From Alphaproteobacteria bacterium (GTDB taxonomy: Bacteria > Pseudomonadota > Alphaproteobacteria > Rhizobiales > Hyphomicrobiaceae): DNA of 64,000 bases. Position numbers and translations under genes: made by a program. Location of the stretch: the NCBI GenBank assembly GCA_019137195.1, contig JAGVSR010000064.1, forward strand, positions 47,624 to 111,623. The letters run 5' to 3'. The notes below the pieces were generated by a model. That model had not been told where the DNA came from, made no database searches, and saw only the letters and a program-made list of their open reading frames with translations. Shown here in pieces: positions 52,150 through 60,413 of the stretch (the stretch's first letter is position 1; each line of letters starts with the position of its first letter).

Positions 52150-52163
52150 CCCTCGGGAGAGGG
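52150..52163. repeat. Dispersed C-rich/G-rich hairpin, copy 6
   Basis: CCCTC-GGGA-GAGGG, with GCTCG just before, between the mbfA stop and the start of the SLATT-like gene. It is part of the same repeat family seen after mutM and typA. Confidence 0.5.
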
Positions 52164-52194
52164 GTGGCGTGCCGGGGGCTGCCAGATCGAGGGG

Positions 52195-53178
52195 CTAGGC
52201 GCTGCCGATCAGGATGCCGGTGGCGAAGACGACGGCGCCGCCCAGCACGACCTCGAAGCTCGCGCGCCAGAAAGGCGTGTCCATGTAGCGGGCGCGTATC
52301 CACGCGATTGCCCACAGCTCGATGGCGACGATGACGGCCGCAACCGCGGTTGCGGTCCAGAAGTCGGAGATGAGGTAGGGGAGCGTGTGTCCAAGGCCGC
52401 CGAGTGCCGTCATGAGCCCTGTGATAGCGCCCCGAATCCAGGGGTGGCCACGGCCCGATATGAGGCCGTCGTCGGCCATCGCCTCGGCGATGCCCATAGA
52501 GATGCCGGCGCCAACCGAGGCCGCCATGCCGACCAGGAACGTCTGCCAGGTGTTGTGAGTGGCGAAGGCGGCGGCGAAGATGGGTGCCAGCGTAGAGACG
52601 GAGCCGTCGATGAGGCCGGTCAACCCCGGCTGTACGTACTGCAGCACGAAGGCGCGGCGCTCGACCGCTGCCTCCTCCGCCTTGACGTCGGTCGTGATCT
52701 CGGTCTCCTCGATCGACCGTGCGAGCGTCACGTGCTTGTCCTCGGCGGCGATGAGGTCGCCGATGAGCTTCCTCACCGAGGCGTCGGTCGTGCGCTCCAG
52801 GGCCGAGCGGTAGAACTGGCGCGTCTCGCGCTCGATCAGCTCTGCCTGGGCGCGAACCTTGTCGAGGCCCAGCGGGCGCACCATCCACAACGGCTCGTGC
52901 CGGACAAAGCCGCGCACGTCCTGGCGGCGAATGAGGGGAATGTGCTCGCCGAAGCGGCGGCGGTAAAGCTCGATCAGCCAACGGCGGTGCTCGTTCTCCT
53001 CCTCGGCCATCTCGGCGAAGAGCTTGGCGGAGGCAGGGAAGCCGTCGGTGAGTGCGTGCGCGTACTCGGCAAAAATGCGGCCGTGCTCCTCCTCCAGGCT
53101 GATGGCGAGCGCCAGTATCTCGGCTTCGGTCAGGTCGGCAAAGTTTCGCACGCGATCGTCTCCAAACGGGCTCTTCAT
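52195..53178 (-). CDS. mbfA: Membrane-bound ferritin MbfA (ferritin-like plus VIT1 domain)
   Basis: Iron exporter known from rhizobia and Agrobacterium, protecting against iron and peroxide stress. The 327-residue protein has an N-terminal erythrin-type di-iron domain ([51 protein letters not shown]) and a C-terminal VIT1/CCC1 domain of about five helices ([37 protein letters not shown]). In rhizobia, Irr regulates this gene; I do not see a clear Irr box here. TTG at 53181 is an alternative start. Confidence 0.93.
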   Translation of the reverse strand: MKSPFGDDRVRNFADLTEAEILALAISLEEEHGRIFAEYAHALTDGFPASAKLFAEMAEEENEHRRWLIELYRRRFGEHIPLIRRQDVRGFVRHEPLWMVRPLGLDKVRAQAELIERETRQFYRSALERTTDASVRKLIGDLIAAEDKHVTLARSIEETEITTDVKAEEAAVERRAFVLQYVQPGLTGLIDGSVSTLAPIFAAAFATHNTWQTFLVGMAASVGAGISMGIAEAMADDGLISGRGHPWIRGAITGLMTALGGLGHTLPYLISDFWTATAVAAVIVAIELWAIAWIRARYMDTPFWRASFEVVLGGAVVFATGILIGSA

Positions 53179-53341
53179 CAAGAGCTCATATAAGTTAGTT
53201 TACCAGTGATTGATGGCACAACAGCAGTTGATCTAGGGCAGATGATTTGCGGCCTTTCGCATCAGCCTGCTTAAGCCGTTGTTGAGCGCTCCCTGACTAG
53301 TCTCGCCGGACCTAAACCTCCAGAACACGAGGAGACGGGCC

Positions 53342-54352
53342 ATGCTGGACTGGCTCAACGACATCTTCACGCGCCTGCTCATCGGGCTGGCGTACCCGAT
53401 CGACCAATTCATCGTGAACGGCAGCTCGCGCTACTTCTGGCTCTACTGCGTGTCGGGCATCATTATCGCCCTCGCGGTGACCGACCATGGACGCCGCAGG
53501 CATCCGGGCGAGCGAGCGCTGTTCGATCCGGCCAATTGGACCGGTCCGTCGGCCCGGGCCGACTACTTCATCCTGGTCGCGGATCCGGTGATCCGCATGG
53601 TCCTCTTGTCGTGGGCCTACTTCAACTGGGAACCGCTGGCGGCCTGGATCGCCTCGAGCCTGCACTCGCTCGGCGTGACCGGCGTCGCCACCGACAGCAC
53701 GTCGATCGGGCTCGGCGTTCTCCTCACGCTGACCCTGTTCGTCGTCGACGATTTCATCCGCTGGGTCGTGCATTACTACATGCACAAGATCCCGGAGCTG
53801 TGGGAGTTCCACAAGGTCCATCACTCGGCCGAGGAGCTCAACTTCGCCACCGCCGAGCGCCACCATCCGGTCGAGATCCTGCTCGGCTCGTTTGGAGCGG
53901 TCCTCGGCTACGGCCTCGTCAACGGCATCTTCATCGCTCTCTTCGGCGACAAGCTGACGGTGCTGACGCTGTTCGGAGCCAACATCTTCCTCGTCGTCTT
54001 CAACATCTGCGGCGGCGCACTGCGCCATAGCCCGGTGTGGATCAGCTTCGGCCCGACGGTGGAGCGCTGGGTCATCAGCCCGGCCATGCACCAGATCCAC
54101 CACTCGGCGGAGGTGCGCCACTACGACATGAACATGGGCGCGTCGCTCGCAGTGTGGGATCGCATCTTCGGGACCATCTACATCCCGAAGGAGCGCGACA
54201 TCAAGGGGTTCGGCATCGGCGAGGAGACCAGGGACTTCTACTCGCTGAAGGTCGTCTACTTCCGTCCGCTCATACGGTCGGCCGAGCTCTTCGCCGAGCG
54301 CGTCAAGCGCTGGCGTTCGCAGCCGAGCCGTCCCGTCTCGACGGGTGCGTGA
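53342..54352 (+). CDS. Sterol-desaturase-family (fatty acid hydroxylase) membrane enzyme
   Basis: A 336-residue di-iron membrane oxidase or hydroxylase. The three His boxes are VVHYYMHKIPELW (HxxxH), FHKVHHSAEEL (HxxHH) and HQIHHSAEVRHYD (HxxHH), in a protein with about six helices. The substrate may be a lipid or carotenoid; the family is broad. GAGGAG precedes the ATG. A terminator follows the stop by 33 bp, so this is a single-gene unit. Confidence 0.92.
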   Translation: MLDWLNDIFTRLLIGLAYPIDQFIVNGSSRYFWLYCVSGIIIALAVTDHGRRRHPGERALFDPANWTGPSARADYFILVADPVIRMVLLSWAYFNWEPLAAWIASSLHSLGVTGVATDSTSIGLGVLLTLTLFVVDDFIRWVVHYYMHKIPELWEFHKVHHSAEELNFATAERHHPVEILLGSFGAVLGYGLVNGIFIALFGDKLTVLTLFGANIFLVVFNICGGALRHSPVWISFGPTVERWVISPAMHQIHHSAEVRHYDMNMGASLAVWDRIFGTIYIPKERDIKGFGIGEETRDFYSLKVVYFRPLIRSAELFAERVKRWRSQPSRPVSTGA

Positions 54353-54385
54353 GGAGATCTGATCGCTCACTTCGGGAGATACAGG

Positions 54386-54416
54386 AAGCCTCCGGTCCGA
54401 CGAGGGCCGGGGGCTT
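54386..54416 (+). terminator. Intrinsic terminator of the desaturase-family gene
   Basis: AAGCC-T-CCGG-T-CC and GGCCGG-GGGCTT pair (one bulge, one G-T) around GACGAG, followed by TCGTTCG. It starts 33 bases after the stop codon. Confidence 0.7.
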
Positions 54417-54676
54417 TCGTTCGTGGAGACGTGGCAACGGCGTGGCGTGGCGATCGAGCGGCTGGTCCATGTCAGGGGAGCCGGCACTGCGCCGGCCGGT
54501 CGAGCGAGCGCCCGTGGCCAGCGGCTGCCGGCAGCCGCGAAACCCAGCATCCTCGTCGTCGCTCGAACGCTGGCCGGTTACGTGACGGCGCGTCTCCGGA
54601 GATAAGTGGCACCGTCGGTGGCGCGCCAAACCAGCCCGACCCAAGGCTGAGCCTGCGATGCGTGCTCAAAATGAGA

Positions 54677-54706
54677 GACCCCGGCTCTCCTAGGAGAGCC
54701 GGGGTC
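54677..54706 (-). terminator. Perfect 30-bp palindrome, likely terminator of the Tad operon
   Basis: Bases 54677-54706 are exactly self-complementary (GACCCCGGCTCTCCT and its reverse complement). On the minus strand it is followed by TCTCATTTTG, and it lies about 110 bases beyond the tadC stop. As RNA it would fold with a 13-bp stem and 4-base loop. Confidence 0.7.
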
Positions 54707-54813
54707 CACGCACAACCGATGCCTCGTGTCACTGGTTACGCAGCACCGAGCTCGGACGCTCGCGGGGCGGAGAAGCGGTCGGAGCTTCTTGCCTACGCCG
54801 CGAGTCGAAAGGT

Positions 54814-55797
54814 TTATTCGTAGCCCCAGAAGCGGATGGCAGCGGGGCCGAGGATGACGACGAACAGCACCGGCAGGAAGAAGATGATCATCGGCACGGT
54901 CAGTTTCGGCGGAAGCGCTGCGGCCTTCTTCTCGGCTTCGGACATGCGGATGTCGCGGTTCTCCTTGGCCATGACGCGGAGCGCCTGGCCGACCGGGGTA
55001 CCATAGCGCTCGGCCTGGATAAGGGCCGTGGTCACCGCCTTGACGCCGGGCAGACCCGTCCGCTTGCCGAGGTTCTCGAATGCCATGCGCCGCTCCTGCA
55101 GGTAGGACAGCTCGGCGGTGGTCAGCGTCAGCTCCTCGGACAGCTCCAAGGACTGCATGGCGATTTCCTTGGATACCTTGCCGAAGGCCGCCTCGACCGA
55201 CATGCCCGACTGCACGCAGATGAGCAGCATGTCCAGGCTGTCCGGGAAGGCCTGCTTGATCGACTGCTGGCGCTTCTGGGCAAGGTTCTCGAGGAACACG
55301 TTCGGCAGATAGAAGCCGACGAAGCCGGCGCCGATCGAGATCATCACCTTCATCATCGGCGTGTAGTCGAAGTTGCCGAGGAAGAACAGGTAGACGAGCG
55401 CGACAACGAACACGATCGGGGGCGCTGCGACGCGGAAGAACATGTAGGTCACGAGCGGAGCCTGACCGCGCAGACCGGCCATCTTCAGCTTGTTGCGGAC
55501 CTCCTCGTTGTCGAACTGCGAGCGCAGGTCGAGCTTGTCCACGATCTGCTGCATGAACCCTTTGGGGGCCTGCCGGAGCTTGGCCTGATTGTTCGCGCGG
55601 TCCTTGGCTGCCAGCTCGGCAATGCGCGCAGTGCGCATCTTGTCGCGCTCGATCGCCATGTCCTTCATGCGCTGGCTCATGCGATCGCGGGCAAGCATCG
55701 GCATCATCAGCGAGAGCGCCGTGGCGAAGGCCGCGATGCCGCCGAACAGCGTCGCGAGGAACGCCGGCGACATGACCGTATTGACGAACTCCTGCAT
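54814..55797 (-). CDS. tadC: Tad pilus inner-membrane platform protein TadC
   Basis: One of two GspF-like platform proteins of the Flp/Tad pilus machine. The 327-residue protein has an N-terminal helix, a soluble linker rich in Lys and Arg, and the T2SF domain with FPDSLDMLLICVQSGMSVEAA and LIQAERYGTPVGQALRVMA, then two C-terminal helices (LTVPMIIFFLPVLFVVILG). It starts 11 bp after tadB. The start was chosen for spacing; the ribosome-binding site is modest. Confidence 0.95.
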   Translation of the reverse strand: MQEFVNTVMSPAFLATLFGGIAAFATALSLMMPMLARDRMSQRMKDMAIERDKMRTARIAELAAKDRANNQAKLRQAPKGFMQQIVDKLDLRSQFDNEEVRNKLKMAGLRGQAPLVTYMFFRVAAPPIVFVVALVYLFFLGNFDYTPMMKVMISIGAGFVGFYLPNVFLENLAQKRQQSIKQAFPDSLDMLLICVQSGMSVEAAFGKVSKEIAMQSLELSEELTLTTAELSYLQERRMAFENLGKRTGLPGVKAVTTALIQAERYGTPVGQALRVMAKENRDIRMSEAEKKAAALPPKLTVPMIIFFLPVLFVVILGPAAIRFWGYE

Positions 55798-55808
55798 GGG
55801 CTTGCCCG

Positions 55809-56813
55809 CTAGAATTTGAAGTTGATCATCTTGCGCATGACGAGGATGCCGCAGGTCATCCAGCCGAGGCAGCCGAGAATGGCGAGGTTGCCGGTCCGGG
55901 TGTCGAACAAGGGCGCGATGTAATCGGGTGCCGAGCTCCAGACCATGAACATGACGCCGGGCGGCAGCGAGGCGAGCACCATCGCCGACGACTTCGCCTC
56001 GGCAGAAAGCGCCTTGACCTTCATCTGCATTCGGAAGCGGTCTCGGAGCACACCCGACAGGTTGCCTAGCGCCTCGGAGAGGTTGCCGCCCGACTGCTGC
56101 TGGATGGCGATGACGATGGTCAGGAACTTGACCTCGGAGAGCGGCATGCGCTGGGTGAGGCGCTCGAGCGCCTCGGCAAGCGGCACGCCGACGCGCTGCT
56201 GCTCGACGACCTCCTTGAACTCTCCGGCGATCGGCTCTGGGCTCTCGCGCGAGATGATCTGGAGGCACTCGCCGAGCGGCAGGCCCGACTTGACGCCGCG
56301 GACGACGACGTCGATGGCGTTGGCGAGCTCGAGGGAGAACTTGGCCTGGCGGCGCTTGATCATGCGGCCGAGGAACCATCTCGGCAGGCCGAACGTGCCG
56401 ATGAAGCCGATCACGGCAAGCGTAATCGTCTGATAGGACGACGGGGGGAGGAGGAACAGGCCGATGACGGCGCAGCAGAGGCCCGAAATGAGGCTTGCGA
56501 TCCAGAACGACTTCGGGTCCGCCTCGAGACCAGCCTGCTGCAGTTTAATGCGCAGCGGGACTTTCTCGCTCGCCTTCTGGCGCGTCTCGAGCTCCTTCAG
56601 CGTTTCCTGAACCTGCTTCTTTCTGTTGGCGGCGATCTCGGCCGCCGAGCGGCTCGTAGCCTTGGCGGTGCGCGTCTCGGTGACGCTCGCAACGCGTTTG
56701 TCGGCCTGCACCTCACCCGAGAGGTACGGATAGACGAATACGAACACGAGCGCCATCAGCGCTCCGGCGCCGAGCATCGCTACGAGCAGCTCTGGACTGA
56801 CGAGACTAGCCAT
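55809..56813 (-). CDS. tadB: Tad pilus inner-membrane platform protein TadB
   Basis: GspF-like partner of TadC. The 334-residue protein has an N-terminal helix (LLVAMLGAGALMALVFVFVY), two central helices and the T2SF domain (ANAIDVVVRGVKSGLPLGEC, IAIQQQSGGNLSEALGNLS). The ATG at 56813 overlaps the cpaF stop by 8 bp and has GGAGAA 5 nt upstream. Confidence 0.95.
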   Translation of the reverse strand: MASLVSPELLVAMLGAGALMALVFVFVYPYLSGEVQADKRVASVTETRTAKATSRSAAEIAANRKKQVQETLKELETRQKASEKVPLRIKLQQAGLEADPKSFWIASLISGLCCAVIGLFLLPPSSYQTITLAVIGFIGTFGLPRWFLGRMIKRRQAKFSLELANAIDVVVRGVKSGLPLGECLQIISRESPEPIAGEFKEVVEQQRVGVPLAEALERLTQRMPLSEVKFLTIVIAIQQQSGGNLSEALGNLSGVLRDRFRMQMKVKALSAEAKSSAMVLASLPPGVMFMVWSSAPDYIAPLFDTRTGNLAILGCLGWMTCGILVMRKMINFKF

Positions 56814-58326
56814 GGGATTCTCCAAGGGGATTGCCATGCCTGTCCATGACCTCCGAGGAGGCCAGCGCTTCTGCAAGGCGTCCAGTCTCGCCGTAGTACT
56901 CGGCGCGGTCCCAGAACTTGGGTCGAGCGATGCCGGTCGAGCGGTGGCGGCCGATCAGCTTGCCGTTGGCGTCCTCGCCCGTGACCTCGTAGACGAGGAT
57001 GTTCTGCAGCGTCACGGTCTCGTCCTCCATGCCGAGGACCTCGGTGATGTGGGTCACCTTGCGCGAGCCGTCGCGGAGGCGCGAGGCCTGCACGATGACG
57101 TCGATGGAGCCGCAGATCATCTCGCGGATGGTCTTCACGGGCAGTGCGTAGCCGCCCATCATGATCATGCTTTCGAGACGGCTGATGGCCTCGCGCGGGC
57201 TGTTGGCGTGCAGCGTGCCCATCGATCCGTCGTGGCCGGTGTTCATGGCCTGGAGGAGGTCGAACGCCTCCGGGCCACGCACCTCGCCGACGATGATGCG
57301 CTCGGGACGCATACGAAGACAGTTCTTTACGAGATCGCGCATGGTGATCTCGCCCTCGCCCTCGAGGTTGGGAGGCCGGGTTTCGAGACGGACTACGTGC
57401 GGCTGCTGCAGCTGAAGCTCGGCCGAATCTTCGCAGGTGATGATGCGCTCGTCGTGGTCGACGCAGCCCGTGAGACAGTTCAGGAGCGTCGTCTTGCCCG
57501 AGCCGGTGCCCCCGGAGATGAGCACGTTGCAGCGGACGCGGCCGACGACCTCGAGGATGGTCTTGGCGTGCGGCGTGATGGAGCCGAACTTGACCAGGTT
57601 TTCGAGCTTGAGGCGGTCTTTCTTGAACTTACGAATGGTGAGGGCGGCGCCGTCGATAGCGAGCGGGGGCGCGATGACGTTGACGCGCGAGCCGTCCGGG
57701 AGGCGGGCGTCGCATATCGGTGACGATTCGTCGACGCGGCGGCCGACCTGGCTGACGATACGCTGGCAGATGTTCATCAGCTGCTGCGCGTCGGCGAAGC
57801 GGATGTTGGTCTTCTGCATCTTGCCGCTGACTTCGATGTAAACGGTCGTCGGACCGTTGACCATGATGTCGGCGATGTCGTCGCGGGCGAGCAGGGGCTC
57901 GAGCGGGCCGTAGCCGAGGACGTCGTTGCAGATGTCCTCGAGCAGCTCTTCCTGCTCGGCAATGGACATGACGACGTTCTTGACCTGGATGATCTCGCTG
58001 ACGATGTCGCGGATCTCCTCGCGGGCCGCAGAGGCATCGAGCTTCGAGAGCTGGGTCAGGTCGATGGTGTCGATCAGTGCGTTGAACACCGTCGTCTTGA
58101 CGTCGTAATACTCCTCGGAGTGCCGGCGCGCCTGCTGCTCTGGCTCGGGCGTGCGCGGGGGCGGCGGCGGTGCCGCGGCCTGAGGCTTCGGAGCGGGAGG
58201 CGCAGTGCGCGGATCGGGCGCGCGCGTCTGGGGTGCCGGCGCCTGTGGCGCCGGCTGCGGCGGGGGAGTTCCCGGTTGTGCCAGGCGCCGGGGCGCTGGC
58301 GTGTCACCCGTGCGTTTGCCGAACAT
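56806..58326 (-). CDS. cpaF: Tad pilus assembly ATPase CpaF/TadA
   Basis: Secretion ATPase that powers Flp pilus assembly and retraction. The 506-residue protein starts with a Pro-rich N-terminus to about residue 60, then has Walker [37 protein letters not shown], Walker [20 protein letters not shown] and the [13 protein letters not shown]is box. It ends overlapping tadB. It lies 12 bp after cpaE. Confidence 0.97.
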   Translation of the reverse strand: MFGKRTGDTPAPRRLAQPGTPPPQPAPQAPAPQTRAPDPRTAPPAPKPQAAAPPPPPRTPEPEQQARRHSEEYYDVKTTVFNALIDTIDLTQLSKLDASAAREEIRDIVSEIIQVKNVVMSIAEQEELLEDICNDVLGYGPLEPLLARDDIADIMVNGPTTVYIEVSGKMQKTNIRFADAQQLMNICQRIVSQVGRRVDESSPICDARLPDGSRVNVIAPPLAIDGAALTIRKFKKDRLKLENLVKFGSITPHAKTILEVVGRVRCNVLISGGTGSGKTTLLNCLTGCVDHDERIITCEDSAELQLQQPHVVRLETRPPNLEGEGEITMRDLVKNCLRMRPERIIVGEVRGPEAFDLLQAMNTGHDGSMGTLHANSPREAISRLESMIMMGGYALPVKTIREMICGSIDVIVQASRLRDGSRKVTHITEVLGMEDETVTLQNILVYEVTGEDANGKLIGRHRSTGIARPKFWDRAEYYGETGRLAEALASSEVMDRHGNPLGESHG

Positions 58327-58338
58327 CGGTCGCTATCC

Positions 58339-59637
58339 TCAACGCTTGATCTTCAGCTTCTCGAGCAACGGCGCGAGAGCGGACTTCTTCTCCTGCTTGA
58401 CCTCCTTGCGGTGGGTCAGCGCCATGGCGATGTCGTGGAAGCTCTGCACCGACTTGGATTTCGGGTTGAGCTCCTCGATCATCTGGCCGTTGTTGGCGGC
58501 CTGACCGAAGACCTCGCTATCGAAGTCGATCACGGCGAGTGCATCGAGGCCGATGGCCTGCTCGAACTCCTTGACGGATATCTCCGGCCGCTTCGGCATG
58601 CCGGCGGTATTGATGACGAGATGAGGCAGGCCGTCGTTCTTGCGCGACTGCTTCATCAGGTCGACGATGTTCTTGGCGTTGCGTAGGTTGGCGAGATCGG
58701 GCGCTGCGGTGAGCACGACCTCGTCAGCCTGCAGCACGGCCCGCTTGACCCAAGCGGCCCAGCTGTGGGGCAGGTCGATCGTCACGTAGGGCACGTTCTG
58801 GCGCACGACGTCGATCACCATCTCGCAGGCATCGGCGGAGATGTCGTAATCGCGATCGAGCACGACCGGTGCCGCGAAGATCGACAGCCGGTCGGAGCAT
58901 TTTGTCAGAAGTCGGTCGAGCAGCACCTCGTCGAGGCGCTCCGGGCTGGCAAGAGCCTCGGCGATGCCCTGAACCGGGTCCTGGTTGAAGTCGAGGCCGG
59001 TGGTGCCGAAGGCGAGGTCCAGGTCGGCAATGATGACGTTGGCCTTCAAGGCTTCCGAGAGCGTCCACGAGGCGTTGTGGCAGACCGTCGAGGAGCCGAC
59101 GCCGCCCTTCGCGCCGATGAAAGCGTAGACGTGACCGACCGGGTCGGTATCGGGGTTGTTGTAGAGGTTGGAGATGCTCTCCATGAGCTGCATGGGCATG
59201 ATCGGCGCCACGAGGTACTCGCTTACGCCGCGCTTCAGGAGCTCGCGGTAGAGCAGCACGTCGTTCATATGGCCGACGATGACCACCTTGGTTCCGGGGT
59301 CGCAGGTCTCTGCGAGCCGGTCGAGGTCGGCGAGCAGCTGGTGGCCGGGAAGGCTGCTCTCGACCACGATCAGGTTCGGGGTCGGGCTCTCCTGGTAATG
59401 GGCGACGGCCGCCGGCACGCCCCCCATGTGGACGCTGACGTGCGCCTTGGCGAGACGGCGGTCCTCGGCCGCGGCCTGGACCGCATTGGCCATGCCCGCG
59501 CCCTCGCAGAAGGCCTGGATCGAGATGCGGGGGATGGGGCGCGCGCGGGTCGGGTCCGTGTCGCCGTCCAGCGGGTGGTCGGCAAAGAACTGCTCGCCAG
59601 CCGCATCGATCGAACGTGCAAGATTGCTGTTGGTCAT
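58339..59637 (-). CDS. cpaE: Pilus assembly protein CpaE (MinD/ParA-like)
   Basis: A P-loop ATPase-like protein that positions the Tad machine. The 432-residue protein has a receiver-like N-terminal domain (LIVVESSLPGHQLLADLDRL, VVIVGHMNDVLLYRELL) and a MinD-like domain with a deviant Walker A IGAKGGVGSSTV, ADLDLAFGTTGLDF and YVTIDLPHSW. The acidic residues of Walker A differ from classical ParA (GGVGSST), as usual in CpaE. The ATG follows cpaD by 12 bp. Confidence 0.95.
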   Translation of the reverse strand: MTNSNLARSIDAAGEQFFADHPLDGDTDPTRARPIPRISIQAFCEGAGMANAVQAAAEDRRLAKAHVSVHMGGVPAAVAHYQESPTPNLIVVESSLPGHQLLADLDRLAETCDPGTKVVIVGHMNDVLLYRELLKRGVSEYLVAPIMPMQLMESISNLYNNPDTDPVGHVYAFIGAKGGVGSSTVCHNASWTLSEALKANVIIADLDLAFGTTGLDFNQDPVQGIAEALASPERLDEVLLDRLLTKCSDRLSIFAAPVVLDRDYDISADACEMVIDVVRQNVPYVTIDLPHSWAAWVKRAVLQADEVVLTAAPDLANLRNAKNIVDLMKQSRKNDGLPHLVINTAGMPKRPEISVKEFEQAIGLDALAVIDFDSEVFGQAANNGQMIEELNPKSKSVQSFHDIAMALTHRKEVKQEKKSALAPLLEKLKIKR

Positions 59638-59649
59638 GTCGGTTCGGCC

Positions 59650-60390
59650 TTAGTTGTCGGATTTCTTCGTGCTGACCTTCTCGTCCTCCGACTTCTGGGA
59701 GGTGGAGGATTCACCCTTCACGTACTTCTCCCAGGTGACCTGCCGGCGCTCGGACGGACGGTCGGTCTCGGTGCGCGGTCCGAGGAGATCGGCCGGGTTG
59801 GCGACCATGGCGGCAAGGTTGTGCTGGGTGGCGCACCCGAGGTTGGGTTGCGGCAGGTTCTGCGGATCGAAGGCGAGGTTCTCCGACCAGTGATTGCAGG
59901 TCGGCCCCTCGGCGATGTAGCGCATGTAGGAGACCTTCACCGGGGGCTCGGCGCCGCCGTCCGAATAGGGCTCGACCTGCACCAGGTCGTCACCAAAGCC
60001 GAGGTCCGCCAGGATGCGGCGTATGTCGCCGACGGCGTGCATGGCAGCCACCTCGTTGTCCGACGCCGACGGCGTCTGGATGATGATGCGGCTGTTGCCG
60101 GCGTCGCTGGCGCGGGCCTTGTCCGCGAATGCGAGAAGGGCTCCGCGCTGTTGCGGGGTCAGTCCCTGCGAGCCGCGCGCGACGTTGAAAGGCACCGTCT
60201 GCGGCTGGCGCGAGACGATGATCGGGTGGCGCTGCTCGGGATCGACAAGCGTCCATCCGGCAACCTGGCCGGTGTAGTCGTCGTGCTTGCATCCTCCGAG
60301 CGTGACGAGCCCGAGCCCGGCGACGAGGAGAGCGCGTGCGAGCGGCCGCAACGACAGCGATCGGGCCGGGACTCTCGTATTGGTGGTCAT
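59650..60390 (-). CDS. cpaD: Pilus assembly lipoprotein CpaD
   Basis: Outer-membrane-associated protein of the Tad secretin complex. The 246-residue protein has a lipobox (LVAGLGLVTLGGCKHDDYTG) and the conserved CpaD core (RHPIIVSRQP, PYSDGGAEPP, PTCNHWSENLAFDPQN, GCATQHNLAAMVANPADLL). GAGGAACG precedes the ATG at 60390. An ATG at 60414 overlaps the cpaC stop (TAATG) and is also possible. Confidence 0.93.
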   Translation of the reverse strand: MTTNTRVPARSLSLRPLARALLVAGLGLVTLGGCKHDDYTGQVAGWTLVDPEQRHPIIVSRQPQTVPFNVARGSQGLTPQQRGALLAFADKARASDAGNSRIIIQTPSASDNEVAAMHAVGDIRRILADLGFGDDLVQVEPYSDGGAEPPVKVSYMRYIAEGPTCNHWSENLAFDPQNLPQPNLGCATQHNLAAMVANPADLLGPRTETDRPSERRQVTWEKYVKGESSTSQKSEDEKVSTKKSDN

Positions 60391-60413
60391 GGCAACGTTC
60401 CTCGTGTCAGCCA

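Larger units (their letters stand above)
54353..54813. other. Convergent intergenic region with two terminators
   Basis: About 460 bases between the desaturase-family gene and tadC, which point towards each other. It contains a terminator for each side (listed). Apart from those I see no gene. Confidence 0.6.

Noticed and set aside
53179..53341. Possible Irr/iron control element upstream of mbfA
   Set aside because: The AT-rich stretch was checked for a TTTAGAA/TTCTAAA-type dyad and none was clear.
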